Shown: positions 16,802-25,678, counted from the stretch's first letter. The stretch: DNA of 64,000 bases from Enterocloster lavalensis (GCF_902364025.1 NZ_CABJCG010000005.1:184922-248921), one strand, 5' to 3'. Made by a program: numbers and translations. The notes: a model not told the origin generated them from the letters alone.

Positions 16802-19294
16802 ATGATGGGAAGAATTCGGATATTGTCGCAGGGAAGACGCATCCGGGCCGCCGGTATTCTGGCTGGCCTGATTTTGTGCATCCTGGCCGCGTTTCCGGCT
16901 GCGGCGCAGACTGCCGGCGGAGCGGAGGGCCTGGACGGAGGGCAGCTTCAACTGGATGTGGTTTACGGATATCAGGGAACCGCCAAGAGCGGGCGCTACC
17001 TCCCCTTAAAAATCCGCATTGAAAACCCGGGCGGCGCTCCATTTTCGGGCACGCTCTCTGTGTTTACCATGGAATCGGACTATGAGCTTTACCGCTATGA
17101 GTATCCGCTTAACCTGGAGGCGGGGGAGAGCTTTGCCAAGGACATGAGTATTTCCCTGGGCGCCCGCATCGACCAGATGTATGTGAAGGTTATGGACCAG
17201 GAGGGCCGGGAGGCGGCCAGCAAGCGCCTGAAGCTGAACGTGAGCATGGAGACCGCGGAGCTGTTTGTGGGCATTTTGAGCGACACGCCGGACCGCCTTC
17301 AGTATTTAAACGGAGTGGGCGTCAACTACAGCACTCTGCGCACCCGGACCATTGAAATGTCCGCGCGGACCCTGCCCTCCCAGGAGATGGAGCTGGATCA
17401 GCTGGATGTGCTGCTGATCTCCAATTTTGACACCGGGACCCTGAGCGGCGACCAGGTGAAGGCGGTGTGGGAGTGGGTGTCCAAGGGCGGCGTGCTGCTT
17501 CTGGGAACCGGAGAGCGGGCGGAGGACGTGATGCGGGCCTTCGGCGACGACCTGCTGCTGGCTCCCCTGCCCATGGCGGATCTGCAGGAGATCAACATGG
17601 GAGTGGAGTTTGCCAAGGACAGCCCCAAGGGGGCGACCATTCCCCTGAAATGCACGGACGTCTACATGCTGGGAGCCAGCGAGGTGCTCTCCAGCGACGA
17701 GCTGTCGGTGCTGACCTCCGTCACGGTGGACAACGGGCTGGTGGGCGCTGCCATCTACGATTTTGTGGACATTGAGGCCTTCTGCCAGGAAAATGTCTCC
17801 TACGTGGACAATTTATTTTCCTCCCTTCTGGGGGAGGACCGGATCAACTATCTGGTCAGCTCCTCGGACGGCACCAACTCCAGCCAGTACTGGTCGGTTC
17901 AGAGCCTGATCAACACGGGTGATATCAACCGGCTGCCCAAGGTGGGGCTTTACACCATGGCGGCGCTGGCTTATGTGGCCCTGGTGGGCCCGGGCCTGTA
18001 CTTCTTCTTAAAGCAGCGGGGGCTGCGCAGGTATTATCCGCGGGCGGTGATTCTGCTGGCCCTGTGCTGTACGGGTATGGTGTATTTCATGGGCGTTACC
18101 ACCCGGTTTAACGGTCCGTTTTTCACCTACGCCACTATCAAGGACATGGATGAGGACAACATTGTGGAGACTACCTTTATCAATATGCAGGCTCCGTACA
18201 ACAAGCCCTACTCCGTGGAGCTGGACCCCTCGTACATGGTGCAGCCCATTACGCGCAGCGCCTACTACGACACGTACTATGGAAATATGCAGATGCCCAA
18301 ATTCACCGGCGCCGAGGAGCCGGATGTGAACCTGCGGTTCGACCAGACCGCCACCCGGGTCAGCGCCAGGAACGTTGGGGCTTTTGTCCCGCTGTATTTC
18401 CAGATGGAGCGCAAGACCGAGAATACCGGCAAGGCGGGGTTCACCGGGGAGATTCACTGTTTTGACGGGACGGTCTCCGGGACTCTGACTAACGGCTACA
18501 ATCACCCGGTGGACGACGTGGCGGTTCTGATGTACAATCAGATGGTGATGGTGGGCCACATGGAGGCGGGCGAGACGGTGGAGCTGGACAACCGCGAGGT
18601 GGTGTTCGGCGTCATGAACTTCGGCTATCCCATGGCGGAGCAGATCACCGGCGCCTCCCGGTACCGGGAGGGCGATTTAAACGACGCTGAGTACGTGCAC
18701 GCTCTGGAGCGCACCAACCTGCTGACCTTCTATATTGGAAATTATCTGACCGGCTACCACTCCGAGGCACGTGTGGTGGGATTCAGCCAGAATCAGCAGG
18801 GCGGCGGATTTTTGGCAAAGAAGGGCTATGAGACCTACGGTTCCACGCTGATCACCTCCTCGGTGAAGGTGGATTATGAGCAGGACGGACTGGTTTACCG
18901 CTCCGGGCTGCAGAAGAATCCGAATGTGCTCAGCGGCGAGTATTACGCCAGGAGCAACACCATGTACGGCGTGACGCCTCTGATTTTGGAGTATTATCTG
19001 GGCAACGACACCGAGGTGGAGCGGGTGGATTTCCACCAGCTGTCCGACAAGGTGATCCAGAGCCTGCGCTACAATTACACGGTTCCCTTTGTGGGAAATA
19101 TCTACTTCTACAACTATGATACCGGCAATTACGACCCCATGGACATCAGTGTGGAGGAATATGGCCGGGATGCGCTGGAACCGTATCTGTCCCCGGGCAA
19201 CACGCTGACGGTGAAATACGTGTACACCAACCCGGAGGATTACAGCTGGAACATCATACTGCCCATTCTGACGGTGATAGGGAGGAACAAGTGA
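16802..19294 (+). CDS. Large exported/membrane protein of unknown function, ABC-associated
   Basis: Protein of 830 residues. ATG 16802 is preferred because GGGAG and CAGGA lie just upstream, and it gives a clean signal peptide (basic RIRILSQGRRIR, hydrophobic AGILAGLILCILAAF, cleavage near AQT). Earlier in-frame starts (16787, TTG 16733) are possible. Residues about 40-370 look extracytoplasmic, with a beta-rich stretch (YLPLKIRIENPGGAPFSGTL) and a glutamine-amidotransferase-like segment (LDVLLISNFDTGTLSGDQVKAVWEWVSKGGVLLLGTG). Two membrane helices follow (about 381-403 and 414-436), then another long beta-rich external part. I do not recognise a named family. Its stop overlaps the ABC ATPase start by one base, so it is probably a partner of that exporter. 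Confidence 0.8.
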   Translation: MMGRIRILSQGRRIRAAGILAGLILCILAAFPAAAQTAGGAEGLDGGQLQLDVVYGYQGTAKSGRYLPLKIRIENPGGAPFSGTLSVFTMESDYELYRYEYPLNLEAGESFAKDMSISLGARIDQMYVKVMDQEGREAASKRLKLNVSMETAELFVGILSDTPDRLQYLNGVGVNYSTLRTRTIEMSARTLPSQEMELDQLDVLLISNFDTGTLSGDQVKAVWEWVSKGGVLLLGTGERAEDVMRAFGDDLLLAPLPMADLQEINMGVEFAKDSPKGATIPLKCTDVYMLGASEVLSSDELSVLTSVTVDNGLVGAAIYDFVDIEAFCQENVSYVDNLFSSLLGEDRINYLVSSSDGTNSSQYWSVQSLINTGDINRLPKVGLYTMAALAYVALVGPGLYFFLKQRGLRRYYPRAVILLALCCTGMVYFMGVTTRFNGPFFTYATIKDMDEDNIVETTFINMQAPYNKPYSVELDPSYMVQPITRSAYYDTYYGNMQMPKFTGAEEPDVNLRFDQTATRVSARNVGAFVPLYFQMERKTENTGKAGFTGEIHCFDGTVSGTLTNGYNHPVDDVAVLMYNQMVMVGHMEAGETVELDNREVVFGVMNFGYPMAEQITGASRYREGDLNDAEYVHALERTNLLTFYIGNYLTGYHSEARVVGFSQNQQGGGFLAKKGYETYGSTLITSSVKVDYEQDGLVYRSGLQKNPNVLSGEYYARSNTMYGVTPLILEYYLGNDTEVERVDFHQLSDKVIQSLRYNYTVPFVGNIYFYNYDTGNYDPMDISVEEYGRDALEPYLSPGNTLTVKYVYTNPEDYSWNIILPILTVIGRNK

Positions 19295-20256
19295 TGCTGG
19301 AAATCAGGGATCTGCACAAGGTTTACGGAAAATACCATGCCCTGAACGGCTTAAATATGACGGTCCGTGACGGCGCTCTGTACGGCTTCGTGGGCCCCAA
19401 CGGCGCGGGAAAGACCACCACCATCAAGATCATGGCCGGACTTCTGGGCGCGGACGGCGGGAGCGTGATGATCGGCGGGGAGGACGGCCTTGCCTCCCCG
19501 GCCAGGCTTAAGAAAATGATCGGGTATGTGCCGGATTTCTTCGGCGTTTACGACAATCTGACTGTGTCCGAGTATATGGAGTTTTTCGCCTCCTGCTACA
19601 ACATGGATGGACTGGTGGCGCGCAAGCGGTATACGGCCCTGCTGGAACAGGTGGGGTTGGAGGACCGGCTGGATTTCTACGTGGACGGACTGTCCCGGGG
19701 AATGAAGCAGCGGCTGTGCCTGGCACGGGCGTTGATCCACGATCCGGAAATCCTCATCCTCGACGAGCCCACCTCGGGACTGGATCCCAGGACGCGGTTC
19801 GAATTCAAGGAGATTTTGAAAGATTTACAGGAGTCCGGGCGGACGATTTTTATCAGCTCCCATGTGCTCTCCGAGCTGTCGGAGCTCTGCACGGACATCG
19901 GGATACTGGACCAGGGAAGGCTGGTGCTGGAGGGTAATATCCAGGACATTTTGACCCGGGTGAACGCCTCCAATCCCCTGGTGATTTCGGTTTACAGCAA
20001 CCGGGAGCAGGCGTTAAACGTGCTGAAAAGCCACCCCTGCGTGCAGACCATTTCCCTGCGGGAAAATGAAATCTGCGTCCGGTTTATGGGCGACAAGCAG
20101 GACGAGGCCATGCTGCTGCAGCAGCTGATCGACGCGGAGGTGCTGGTCAACGGTTTCGTCCGCGAGACAGGAAGCCTGGAATCCGTCTTTATGCAGCTGA
20201 CGGAGCGGGAGGAAGAGAGGTCGGTGTTATCTTATGAAGCAGAATCCGGTTTATAA
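19294..20256 (+). CDS. ABC transporter ATP-binding protein (CcmA/NatA-like)
   Basis: Protein of 320 residues, start ATG 19294 in a TGATG junction, with GGGAGG upstream (GTG 19291 also in frame). Walker A is GPNGAGKTTT (34-43), the signature is LSRGMKQRLCLARAL, and Walker B is ILILDEPTSGLDP, with an H-loop in ISSHVLSEL. The C-terminal extension of about 90 residues is typical of single-domain exporters of the gliding/antibiotic/Nat type. It energises the permease encoded immediately downstream, whose gene overlaps this one by 23 bases. Confidence 0.95.
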   Translation: MLEIRDLHKVYGKYHALNGLNMTVRDGALYGFVGPNGAGKTTTIKIMAGLLGADGGSVMIGGEDGLASPARLKKMIGYVPDFFGVYDNLTVSEYMEFFASCYNMDGLVARKRYTALLEQVGLEDRLDFYVDGLSRGMKQRLCLARALIHDPEILILDEPTSGLDPRTRFEFKEILKDLQESGRTIFISSHVLSELSELCTDIGILDQGRLVLEGNIQDILTRVNASNPLVISVYSNREQALNVLKSHPCVQTISLRENEICVRFMGDKQDEAMLLQQLIDAEVLVNGFVRETGSLESVFMQLTEREEERSVLSYEAESGL

Positions 20257-21148
20257 GCGGGAAACCCGGGTCAATTCCCGAAGCCTGCGCCTGCCGCTGA
20301 TCCTGACGGTGTTTAACGGCATCCTCTGCGCAGTAGCGCTGATGAACATGTACTCGGTGGTTTCCCAGGTCAAGGCCACGGCCACCATCCAGTACAGCAG
20401 TTTTATGGAGATGTACGAGTTCGTCGCCACTATTGAGTTTATACTGCTGACCTTCATCGTGCCGGCGGTGACGGCTTCCAGCATCAGCGGCGAGCGGGAG
20501 CGCCAGACTTTGGAGCTCATGCTGACCACCCAGATGACGCCGGCGCAGATTGTGAACGGGAAGCTGATGAGCGCCCTCAGCACGCTGCTTCTGCTGATTA
20601 TCTCCAGCTTTCCGGCGATTATGATGGTGTTTGTATTCGGCGGGATCACCCCCATAGATGTGGTGGCCCTGCTTCTCTGTTATACGGCGGTGGCGCTGTT
20701 TGCGGGCAGCCTGGGAATCTGCTTTTCCTCGGCCTTCAAACGCTCCACACTGTCCACCGTGCTGACCTACGGGGTGCTGGTGAGCATTGTGGGGGGAACC
20801 TACTTTGTCAACCGGTTTGTGCTGGGACTTTCCGCCGGTCGGATTAACAGCTACGCTATCACCTACGGCATCGGCAGGGCGCAGCAGCAGCCCACGTCCG
20901 GGAATTTTGTCTATCTGCTGCTGATGAACCCGGCGGCCACATTTTACGCCATTATCAGCGGGCAGGCGGGCAGCGGAAGCGGCGTCGACAAGCTGTGCAA
21001 GGCCTTTGGGATCGTTCAGAAGGGCTGGGTGATGGAGAACTGGGTGCTGATCAGCATCGTGCTGCAGCTGGCGGTGGCCGCCTGCCTGTTGGCCTTAGCT
21101 ATATGGTTTGTGAACCCGATCCGGCGCAGGCGGAAAAAACGCGGTTGA
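20234..21148 (+). CDS. ABC-2 type transporter permease
   Basis: Protein of 304 residues with about six hydrophobic segments, including ILTVFNGILCAVALMNMY, FILLTFIVPAVTASSIS and LLLLIISSFPAIMMVFVF. The segment ISGERERQTLELMLTTQMTP, between helices 2 and 3, is the coupling region characteristic of ABC-2/GldF-type permeases. The start overlaps the ATPase gene, implying translational coupling. Substrate is unknown. The neighbourhood (a signal-regulated membrane protein upstream, SPFH trio downstream) suggests an envelope role rather than nutrient transport. Confidence 0.92.
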   Translation: MKQNPVYKRETRVNSRSLRLPLILTVFNGILCAVALMNMYSVVSQVKATATIQYSSFMEMYEFVATIEFILLTFIVPAVTASSISGERERQTLELMLTTQMTPAQIVNGKLMSALSTLLLLIISSFPAIMMVFVFGGITPIDVVALLLCYTAVALFAGSLGICFSSAFKRSTLSTVLTYGVLVSIVGGTYFVNRFVLGLSAGRINSYAITYGIGRAQQQPTSGNFVYLLLMNPAATFYAIISGQAGSGSGVDKLCKAFGIVQKGWVMENWVLISIVLQLAVAACLLALAIWFVNPIRRRRKKRG

Positions 21149-21201
21149 GCGGGACGGGCAGAGTGAAAAGGATGATTCAGAAAGAAAGGGGAATATAGAT
21201 T

Positions 21202-22686
21202 ATGGGAATTATCAAATCAGTAAAGTCGGCGATTGGGGGAGCCTTTGGCGATCAGTGGCTGGAGGTGGTGGAACCCGATGACATGGGCGACCAGACCGTG
21301 TTTGTGCGGGGCGTGCAGGTGAGACAGGGGCGCGGCTCCAACGTGAAGGGGAGCAGCGATACCGTGGCCAACGGCTCTGTGATCCACGTGTACCCCAACC
21401 AGTTTATGATGCTGGTGGACGGCGGCAAGGTGGTGGACTACACCGCGGAGGAAGGGTATTACACGGTGAACAATTCTTCCCTGCCATCGCTGTTTAACGG
21501 GCAGTTCGGGGAGGCGCTGGCCGAGTCCTTCAACCGCGTGCGCTTCGGCGGAATCACACCCGGGGTTCAGAAGGTGTTTTATGTGAACCTTCAGGAGATC
21601 AAGGGCATCAAGTTCGGCACCCGCAACCCGGTTAACTATTTTGACAATTTTTACAACGCGGAGTTGTTTTTGCGGGCCCACGGCACCTATTCCATCAAGG
21701 TGACGGATCCCCTTAAATTCTATGCCGAGGTCATTCCGAAGAACGCGGACCGGGTGGAGATCGAGAGCATCAATTCCCAGTACCTGTCCGAGTTCCTGGA
21801 GGCGTTGCAGACCTCCATCAACCAGATGGCTGCGGATGGCACCAGAATTTCCTTTGTGACCTCCAAGAGTCGGGAGCTGGGCCGCTATATGTCTGACACC
21901 TTGGACGAGGAGTGGAACAAACTGCGCGGTATGGAGATCCAGGCGGTGGGAATCGCCAGCATCTCCTACGACGAGGAGTCCCAGAAGCTGATCAATCTGC
22001 GCAACAAGGGCGCCATGATGGGCGATCCCCTGGTGCGCGAGGGTTATGTGCAGAGCACCATCGCCGAGGGCTTAAAGAACGCCGGCGGAAACGCCAACGG
22101 CGCGCTGGCGGGCTTTATGGGCATGGGGATGGGAATGCAGTCCTCCGGCAGCTTCATGGGGGCGGCTTCCAATACCAACATGGCCCAGATGCAGATGAAC
22201 CAGATGCCCGGCGGACAGTGGCAGGGCGCGGCAGGGATGCCTTATGGGCAGGGGATGCCGGGAGCGGCCGGAGCGGCCGGGATGCCGTACGGGCAAGGGA
22301 TGGCCGGAGCGGCTGGAAACGCCGGGATGCCAGGGGCGGCTGGAGCCGGGATGGCTGGAGCGGCTGGGGCCGGGATGGCTGGAGCGGCTGGAGCCGGGAT
22401 GGCCGGAGCGGCTGGGGCTGGGATGGCCGGAGCGCCTGGGGCCGGGATGCCGGGAGAGGGCGGTGCGCCGGAGGCGGGCCAGGGACAGCCGGTACCCAGC
22501 CAGGCCGGGGCTCAGGCGGATTCTCATCCGGCAGGATGGATCTGCCCGCGCTGTCAGAATGAAAATCACGGCAAGTTCTGCAGCGAGTGCGGCAGCCCGC
22601 GCCCGGTGAGCGAGTCCTGGGTCTGCAGTTGCGGTACCCAGAATACAGGGAAATTCTGCAGCGAGTGCGGAAAGCCCAGGCCATAA
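21202..22686 (+). CDS. SPFH-domain protein (YdjI/virion-core-like) with Gly/Ala repeat and C-terminal zinc ribbons
   Basis: Protein of 494 residues behind AAAGGGG. The N-terminal 300 residues form the SPFH (band-7-like) domain seen in Bacillus YdjI (start MGIIKSVKSAIGGAFGDQWLEV; EIKGIKFGTRNPVNYFD). No membrane helix is evident, so it is probably recruited to the membrane by partners. A Met/Gly/Ala tract with octapeptide repeats (GMAGAAGA) covers nt about 22250-22460. Two zinc ribbons end the protein (CPRCQNE...CSECG and CSCGTQN...CSECG). In Bacillus subtilis the ydjGHI genes lie with the phage-shock gene pspA and act in membrane stress. The two following genes are the counterparts of ydjG and ydjH. 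Confidence 0.88.
   Translation: MGIIKSVKSAIGGAFGDQWLEVVEPDDMGDQTVFVRGVQVRQGRGSNVKGSSDTVANGSVIHVYPNQFMMLVDGGKVVDYTAEEGYYTVNNSSLPSLFNGQFGEALAESFNRVRFGGITPGVQKVFYVNLQEIKGIKFGTRNPVNYFDNFYNAELFLRAHGTYSIKVTDPLKFYAEVIPKNADRVEIESINSQYLSEFLEALQTSINQMAADGTRISFVTSKSRELGRYMSDTLDEEWNKLRGMEIQAVGIASISYDEESQKLINLRNKGAMMGDPLVREGYVQSTIAEGLKNAGGNANGALAGFMGMGMGMQSSGSFMGAASNTNMAQMQMNQMPGGQWQGAAGMPYGQGMPGAAGAAGMPYGQGMAGAAGNAGMPGAAGAGMAGAAGAGMAGAAGAGMAGAAGAGMAGAPGAGMPGEGGAPEAGQGQPVPSQAGAQADSHPAGWICPRCQNENHGKFCSECGSPRPVSESWVCSCGTQNTGKFCSECGKPRP
22250..22460 (+). repeat. 24-bp in-frame repeat in SPFH gene
   Basis: Tandem 24-bp units (GCCGGGATGGCTGGAGCGGC core) encode GMAGAAGA octapeptides, preceded by looser MPYGQGM units. 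The most regular part is about 22340-22440. Confidence 0.9.
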
Positions 22687-22710
22687 CAGACACAGGGGGA
22701 CAATTCGAAC

Positions 22711-24057
22711 ATGGCGACAATTACCTATAAATGCCCGAACTGCGACGGCGGGCTGCTGTTTGACCCGTCCACCCAGAAATATCACTGCGAATACTGCCAG
22801 TCCAGCTTCTCTCAGGAGGAGCTGGACGCCCTGGCACCCGCGGCGGCATCGGATTCGGCCGTTCCGACGGGGATGGAGGCCGAGGGGGCGTTGGGCAGAG
22901 GAGCTGGGGCCGGGAGTGCGATGGCCGGTGCTGGAGGTGCGATAGCTGGAGGTGCCGTGGCCGGAGGAGCGATGGCTGGGAGTGCTGGGGCCGGAGGAGC
23001 GATGGCCGGGAGTGCTGGGGCCGGAGGAGCGATGGCCGGGAGCGCTGGGGCTGGAGGAGCGATGGCCGGGAGCGCTGGAGCAGGAGACGCCGCCCCCGGG
23101 GCCGCGGACGCATTTTCCGGCGGAGCTGCCTGGGAACCGGGGGCGGATTCAGACGGATACGCGCAGGATGCGGCTAACCAGGGCGAAGCGATGCTCTACA
23201 CCTGCCCCAGCTGCGGTGCGGAGATCGTGACGGACGCCACCACGGCGGCTACCTTCTGTTACTACTGCCACAATCCGGTGGTGCTGTCCGGCAGGCTGAC
23301 GGGTACCTATCAGCCGGATTTCGCGATCCCGTTCCAAATCGACCGGAAACGGGCGCAGGAGGTATTTTCCCAGTGGATTGCGAAAAAGAAGTTCGTGCCC
23401 AGGGAATTTTACTCTCCCAAGCAGATCGAGACCATGACGGGCGTGTATTTCCCATACTGGCTGTTCAGCTGCAAGGTAGACGGGTCGGTGCAGGGACAGG
23501 GGACCAAGCTGCGGGTCTGGACGGCGGGAAATCTGCGTTATACGGAAACTAAAATTTACGATATCGCCCGCCAGGGAACGGTGGAAGTGAACAATGTGGC
23601 GCGCAATGCCTTAAAAAAGGCCAACCGCCGCCTGGTGGACGGTGTCCAGCCCTTTGAGATGGGGGAGATGCAGCGGTTTTCCATGGGGTATCTCTCCGGA
23701 TTTATGGCTGAGAACCGGGATATGGAGCGGAATACCTTTGAGACCGAGGTATCTCAGGAGGTACGGGATTTCGCCGTCTCCGGGTTGAAGAGCCAGGGAA
23801 CCGCTTACGACCGGGTCCAGATCACCAACCAGAGGGCGGAGATCTCCGAAGGTTTCTGGCAGTACGCGCTGCTGCCGGTGTGGACCCTCACCTACAAGGA
23901 GCGCCAGGGCGGCAAAATTTATTATTTTGCCATGAACGGCCAGACTGGAAAGGTCTGCGGCGAGCTGCCGGTGGACAAGGGCAAGCTGATGATTTTATTT
24001 GCATCCATCTTTTTGCCGCTGCTGATTATTCTACTGATTTTGGGGTACATAATATGA
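22711..24057 (+). CDS. TFIIB-type zinc-ribbon membrane protein (YdjG-like) with Gly/Ala repeat
   Basis: Protein of 448 residues. A first zinc ribbon has C8/C11 and C28/C31 (YKCPNCDGG, YHCEYC). A repeat-rich tract of AGSAGAGGAM units (nt about 22926-23090) follows, then a second ribbon (YTCPSCGAE...CYYCHNP). The rest is a conserved domain (PYWLFSCKVDG, WTLTYKERQGGKIYYFAMNGQTGKV), ending in one C-terminal membrane helix (LMILFASIFLPLLIILLILGYII). The layout matches Bacillus YdjG, which sits in a complex with YdjH and YdjI. It starts 24 bp after the SPFH gene and its stop overlaps the next start (ATGA). Confidence 0.87.
   Translation: MATITYKCPNCDGGLLFDPSTQKYHCEYCQSSFSQEELDALAPAAASDSAVPTGMEAEGALGRGAGAGSAMAGAGGAIAGGAVAGGAMAGSAGAGGAMAGSAGAGGAMAGSAGAGGAMAGSAGAGDAAPGAADAFSGGAAWEPGADSDGYAQDAANQGEAMLYTCPSCGAEIVTDATTAATFCYYCHNPVVLSGRLTGTYQPDFAIPFQIDRKRAQEVFSQWIAKKKFVPREFYSPKQIETMTGVYFPYWLFSCKVDGSVQGQGTKLRVWTAGNLRYTETKIYDIARQGTVEVNNVARNALKKANRRLVDGVQPFEMGEMQRFSMGYLSGFMAENRDMERNTFETEVSQEVRDFAVSGLKSQGTAYDRVQITNQRAEISEGFWQYALLPVWTLTYKERQGGKIYYFAMNGQTGKVCGELPVDKGKLMILFASIFLPLLIILLILGYII
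22926..23090 (+). repeat. 30-bp in-frame repeat in zinc-ribbon gene
   Basis: About five tandem 30-bp units encode GAMAGSAGAG decapeptides between the two zinc ribbons. The composition is like the repeat in the preceding SPFH gene, but the unit length is different. Confidence 0.88.
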
Positions 24058-24998
24058 CAGGGATAAACGGGACGAAAAATGGCAGAATAAAAAGGCGCCT
24101 TATTTCCTGCGCGGCTCTGATGATGTGCGTTGTGCTGGCGCTTCTGGCTGCGCCGGTCATGCCGATGGCTGCCGGTCCGGCCGTAGTTTACGGTGCGGGA
24201 AACAAGATTGTAGAAGAGGTTCCGGAGGAGCGTATATTCGACAGCGCGGGGCTGTTCGACGCAAGGGAACGGGCTCATCTGGAAGAGATGGCGGCCAGCT
24301 ACCGGGATGAGATGGGAGTTGATCTGGTGGTGGTGACGGCCTTCAACGACGGCAGGCATACCGCGATGGAATATGCCGACGATTTTTACGATTACGGCGG
24401 TTTCGGGGAGGGATCGGATGCGGACGGCGTTCTGTTTCTGATCTATCTGGACCGGCCGGGCTCCGTCACCGGGGATTATTGGATCTCCACCACCGGAGTC
24501 ATGATCCGGATTCTCACGGACAAACGCATCGACACCATGAAGGCCAATGTGGTGAGCTTTCTCAAGGATCAGGACTATGTGGGAGCGGCACAGCAGTTTA
24601 TGCGCGACGCGTCCTATTATGTGGACAAGGGCATTGTGTCAGGGCAGTACAATTACGACTCGGAAACCGGCAGGATCAGCCGATACCACAGTATCCGCTG
24701 GTACGAGGCGCTCTTTGCCGTAGCGGTGGCCGCCGGTGTGGCGCTCTCGGCCTGTCTGGGCGTGATGCGCCAGTATTCCATGAAGCCCAGCCGCCGCCAG
24801 AAGGAGAATGGTCTGATGGCCTACCGGGCGGGCGCAAATTTCTGTATGAACAATATACAGGACATTCTGGTCAAGCAGTTTACCACCCACACCCGGATTT
24901 CCACCTCATCCGGTGGCAGAGCGGGCGGAGGCGGCCGCAGCACCACCCATACCTCCAGCAGCGGCAGGAGCCACGGAGGCGGAGGCGGCAGGTTTTAA
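24054..24998 (+). CDS. TPM-domain membrane protein (YgcG/YdjH-like)
   Basis: Protein of 314 residues. ATG 24054 overlaps the preceding stop and supplies a signal peptide or anchor (RRLISCAALMMCVVLALLAAPVMPMAA); the upstream in-frame region is only the other gene's antiphase. The TPM domain (formerly DUF477) spans about 55-190 (IFDSAGLFDARERAHLEEMAASYRDE, GDYWISTTG). A membrane helix (LFAVAVAAGVALSACLGVM) and a cytoplasmic Gly/Ser tail follow. It is the third member of the SPFH/zinc-ribbon/TPM trio and the last gene of the run that begins with the two-component system. Confidence 0.88.
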   Translation: MTGINGTKNGRIKRRLISCAALMMCVVLALLAAPVMPMAAGPAVVYGAGNKIVEEVPEERIFDSAGLFDARERAHLEEMAASYRDEMGVDLVVVTAFNDGRHTAMEYADDFYDYGGFGEGSDADGVLFLIYLDRPGSVTGDYWISTTGVMIRILTDKRIDTMKANVVSFLKDQDYVGAAQQFMRDASYYVDKGIVSGQYNYDSETGRISRYHSIRWYEALFAVAVAAGVALSACLGVMRQYSMKPSRRQKENGLMAYRAGANFCMNNIQDILVKQFTTHTRISTSSGGRAGGGGRSTTHTSSSGRSHGGGGGRF

Positions 24999-25048
24999 GG
25001 CACCCGCCCGTCCCGCTAAACGTTTAAAAAATGGTAAATGCGCGCCCC

Positions 25049-25078
25049 ATGCACATTTTCCGGGATTTATGATATACT
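25049..25078 (+). promoter_or_regulatory. Possible promoter upstream of the GIY-YIG gene
   Basis: A -10 TATACT (25073-25078) lies 17 bases from TGCACA (25050-25055, four of six matches to the -35 consensus). It would give a 5' leader of about 160 bases with a 10-bp hairpin at 25172-25200. Confidence 0.4.
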
Positions 25079-25171
25079 ATATTAGAGACTGCAGTCGGCA
25101 TCATCAAATGGTAATGCGGTGCGCATCCAGCTGGTGCTTTAAATAGATTACGGGGCGCTTTATCTCCGGGC

Positions 25172-25200
25172 GGCGATGACAGGTTATGGATGTCGTTGCC
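25172..25200 (+). other. Leader hairpin before GIY-YIG gene
   Basis: GGCGATGACA pairs with TGTCGTTGCC (ten pairs, two of them G-U) around a 9-base loop, 45 bases before the chosen start. An in-frame ATG at 25186 lies in its loop. A role in translation control is only a guess. Confidence 0.4.
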
Positions 25201-25245
25201 GTTTACATAGCACGCCACCGCAGCACGGGATTAGATTTACAGATT

Positions 25246-25530
25246 ATGGAAGAAAAAAGCAACTACACCTATATATTGACATGTGCGGACGGAACGCTCT
25301 ACTGCGGTTGGACAAACCATCTGGAGCAGAGGGTGAAAGCCCATAATGAAGGCCGGGGCGCCAAGTATACCAAGGCGCGCCGGCCCGTTGTGTTATCCTA
25401 CTGGGAAGCCTTTGACACCAAGGAGGAAGCGATGCGCAGGGAGTATGCGATCAAGCGGCTGAGACGGGGGGAGAAGCTGCGGTTGATTGAGGCCCGAGAC
25501 CTGAGCGCCGGACGGACCGGGAAAATATAA
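25246..25530 (+). CDS. GIY-YIG nuclease-superfamily protein
   Basis: Protein of 94 residues from ATG 25246. The GIY-YIG core is present as YTYILTCADGTLYCGWTNHLEQRVKAHN, where the second motif is YCG (family YTG), with the conserved arginine in RVKAHN. It resembles the UPF0213/YhbQ group of small GIY-YIG proteins, whose members are about 85-100 residues. An in-frame ATG at 25186 would add 20 residues but lies in a hairpin loop and adds nothing conserved. Nuclease or DNA-repair activity is inferred from the fold. It stands alone before a hairpin terminator. Confidence 0.85.
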   Translation: MEEKSNYTYILTCADGTLYCGWTNHLEQRVKAHNEGRGAKYTKARRPVVLSYWEAFDTKEEAMRREYAIKRLRRGEKLRLIEARDLSAGRTGKI

Positions 25531-25548
25531 AAATAGTCATGATACAGA

Positions 25549-25593
25549 GGGTGTGCAAAATCATCTATTTTGATGATTTTGCGACACCCCCTT
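25549..25593 (+). terminator. Hairpin after GIY-YIG gene, probable terminator
   Basis: GGGTGTGCAAAATCATC pairs with GATGATTTTGCGACACCC (one bulged base), followed by CCTTTATTTAA. The T-run is weak. An insertion-sequence end with this sequence is an alternative, since decayed gene fragments follow. Confidence 0.55.
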
Positions 25594-25678
25594 TATTTAA
25601 TATTTAAGTATGATGTGCTTTTTTGTACTATAAAGGAAATTGTTTTGTTCACTGACGGCAATATCGCGTTAGAAGTCC

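Noticed and set aside
21912..22785. Overlapping frames in both strands across the SPFH repeat
   Set aside because: Products of low-complexity DNA; the SPFH and zinc-ribbon frames carry the conserved domains.
25549..25593. Hairpin as an insertion-sequence terminal repeat
   Set aside because: No matching second end or target duplication was found in the following 800 bp, and no transposase; a terminator is simpler.
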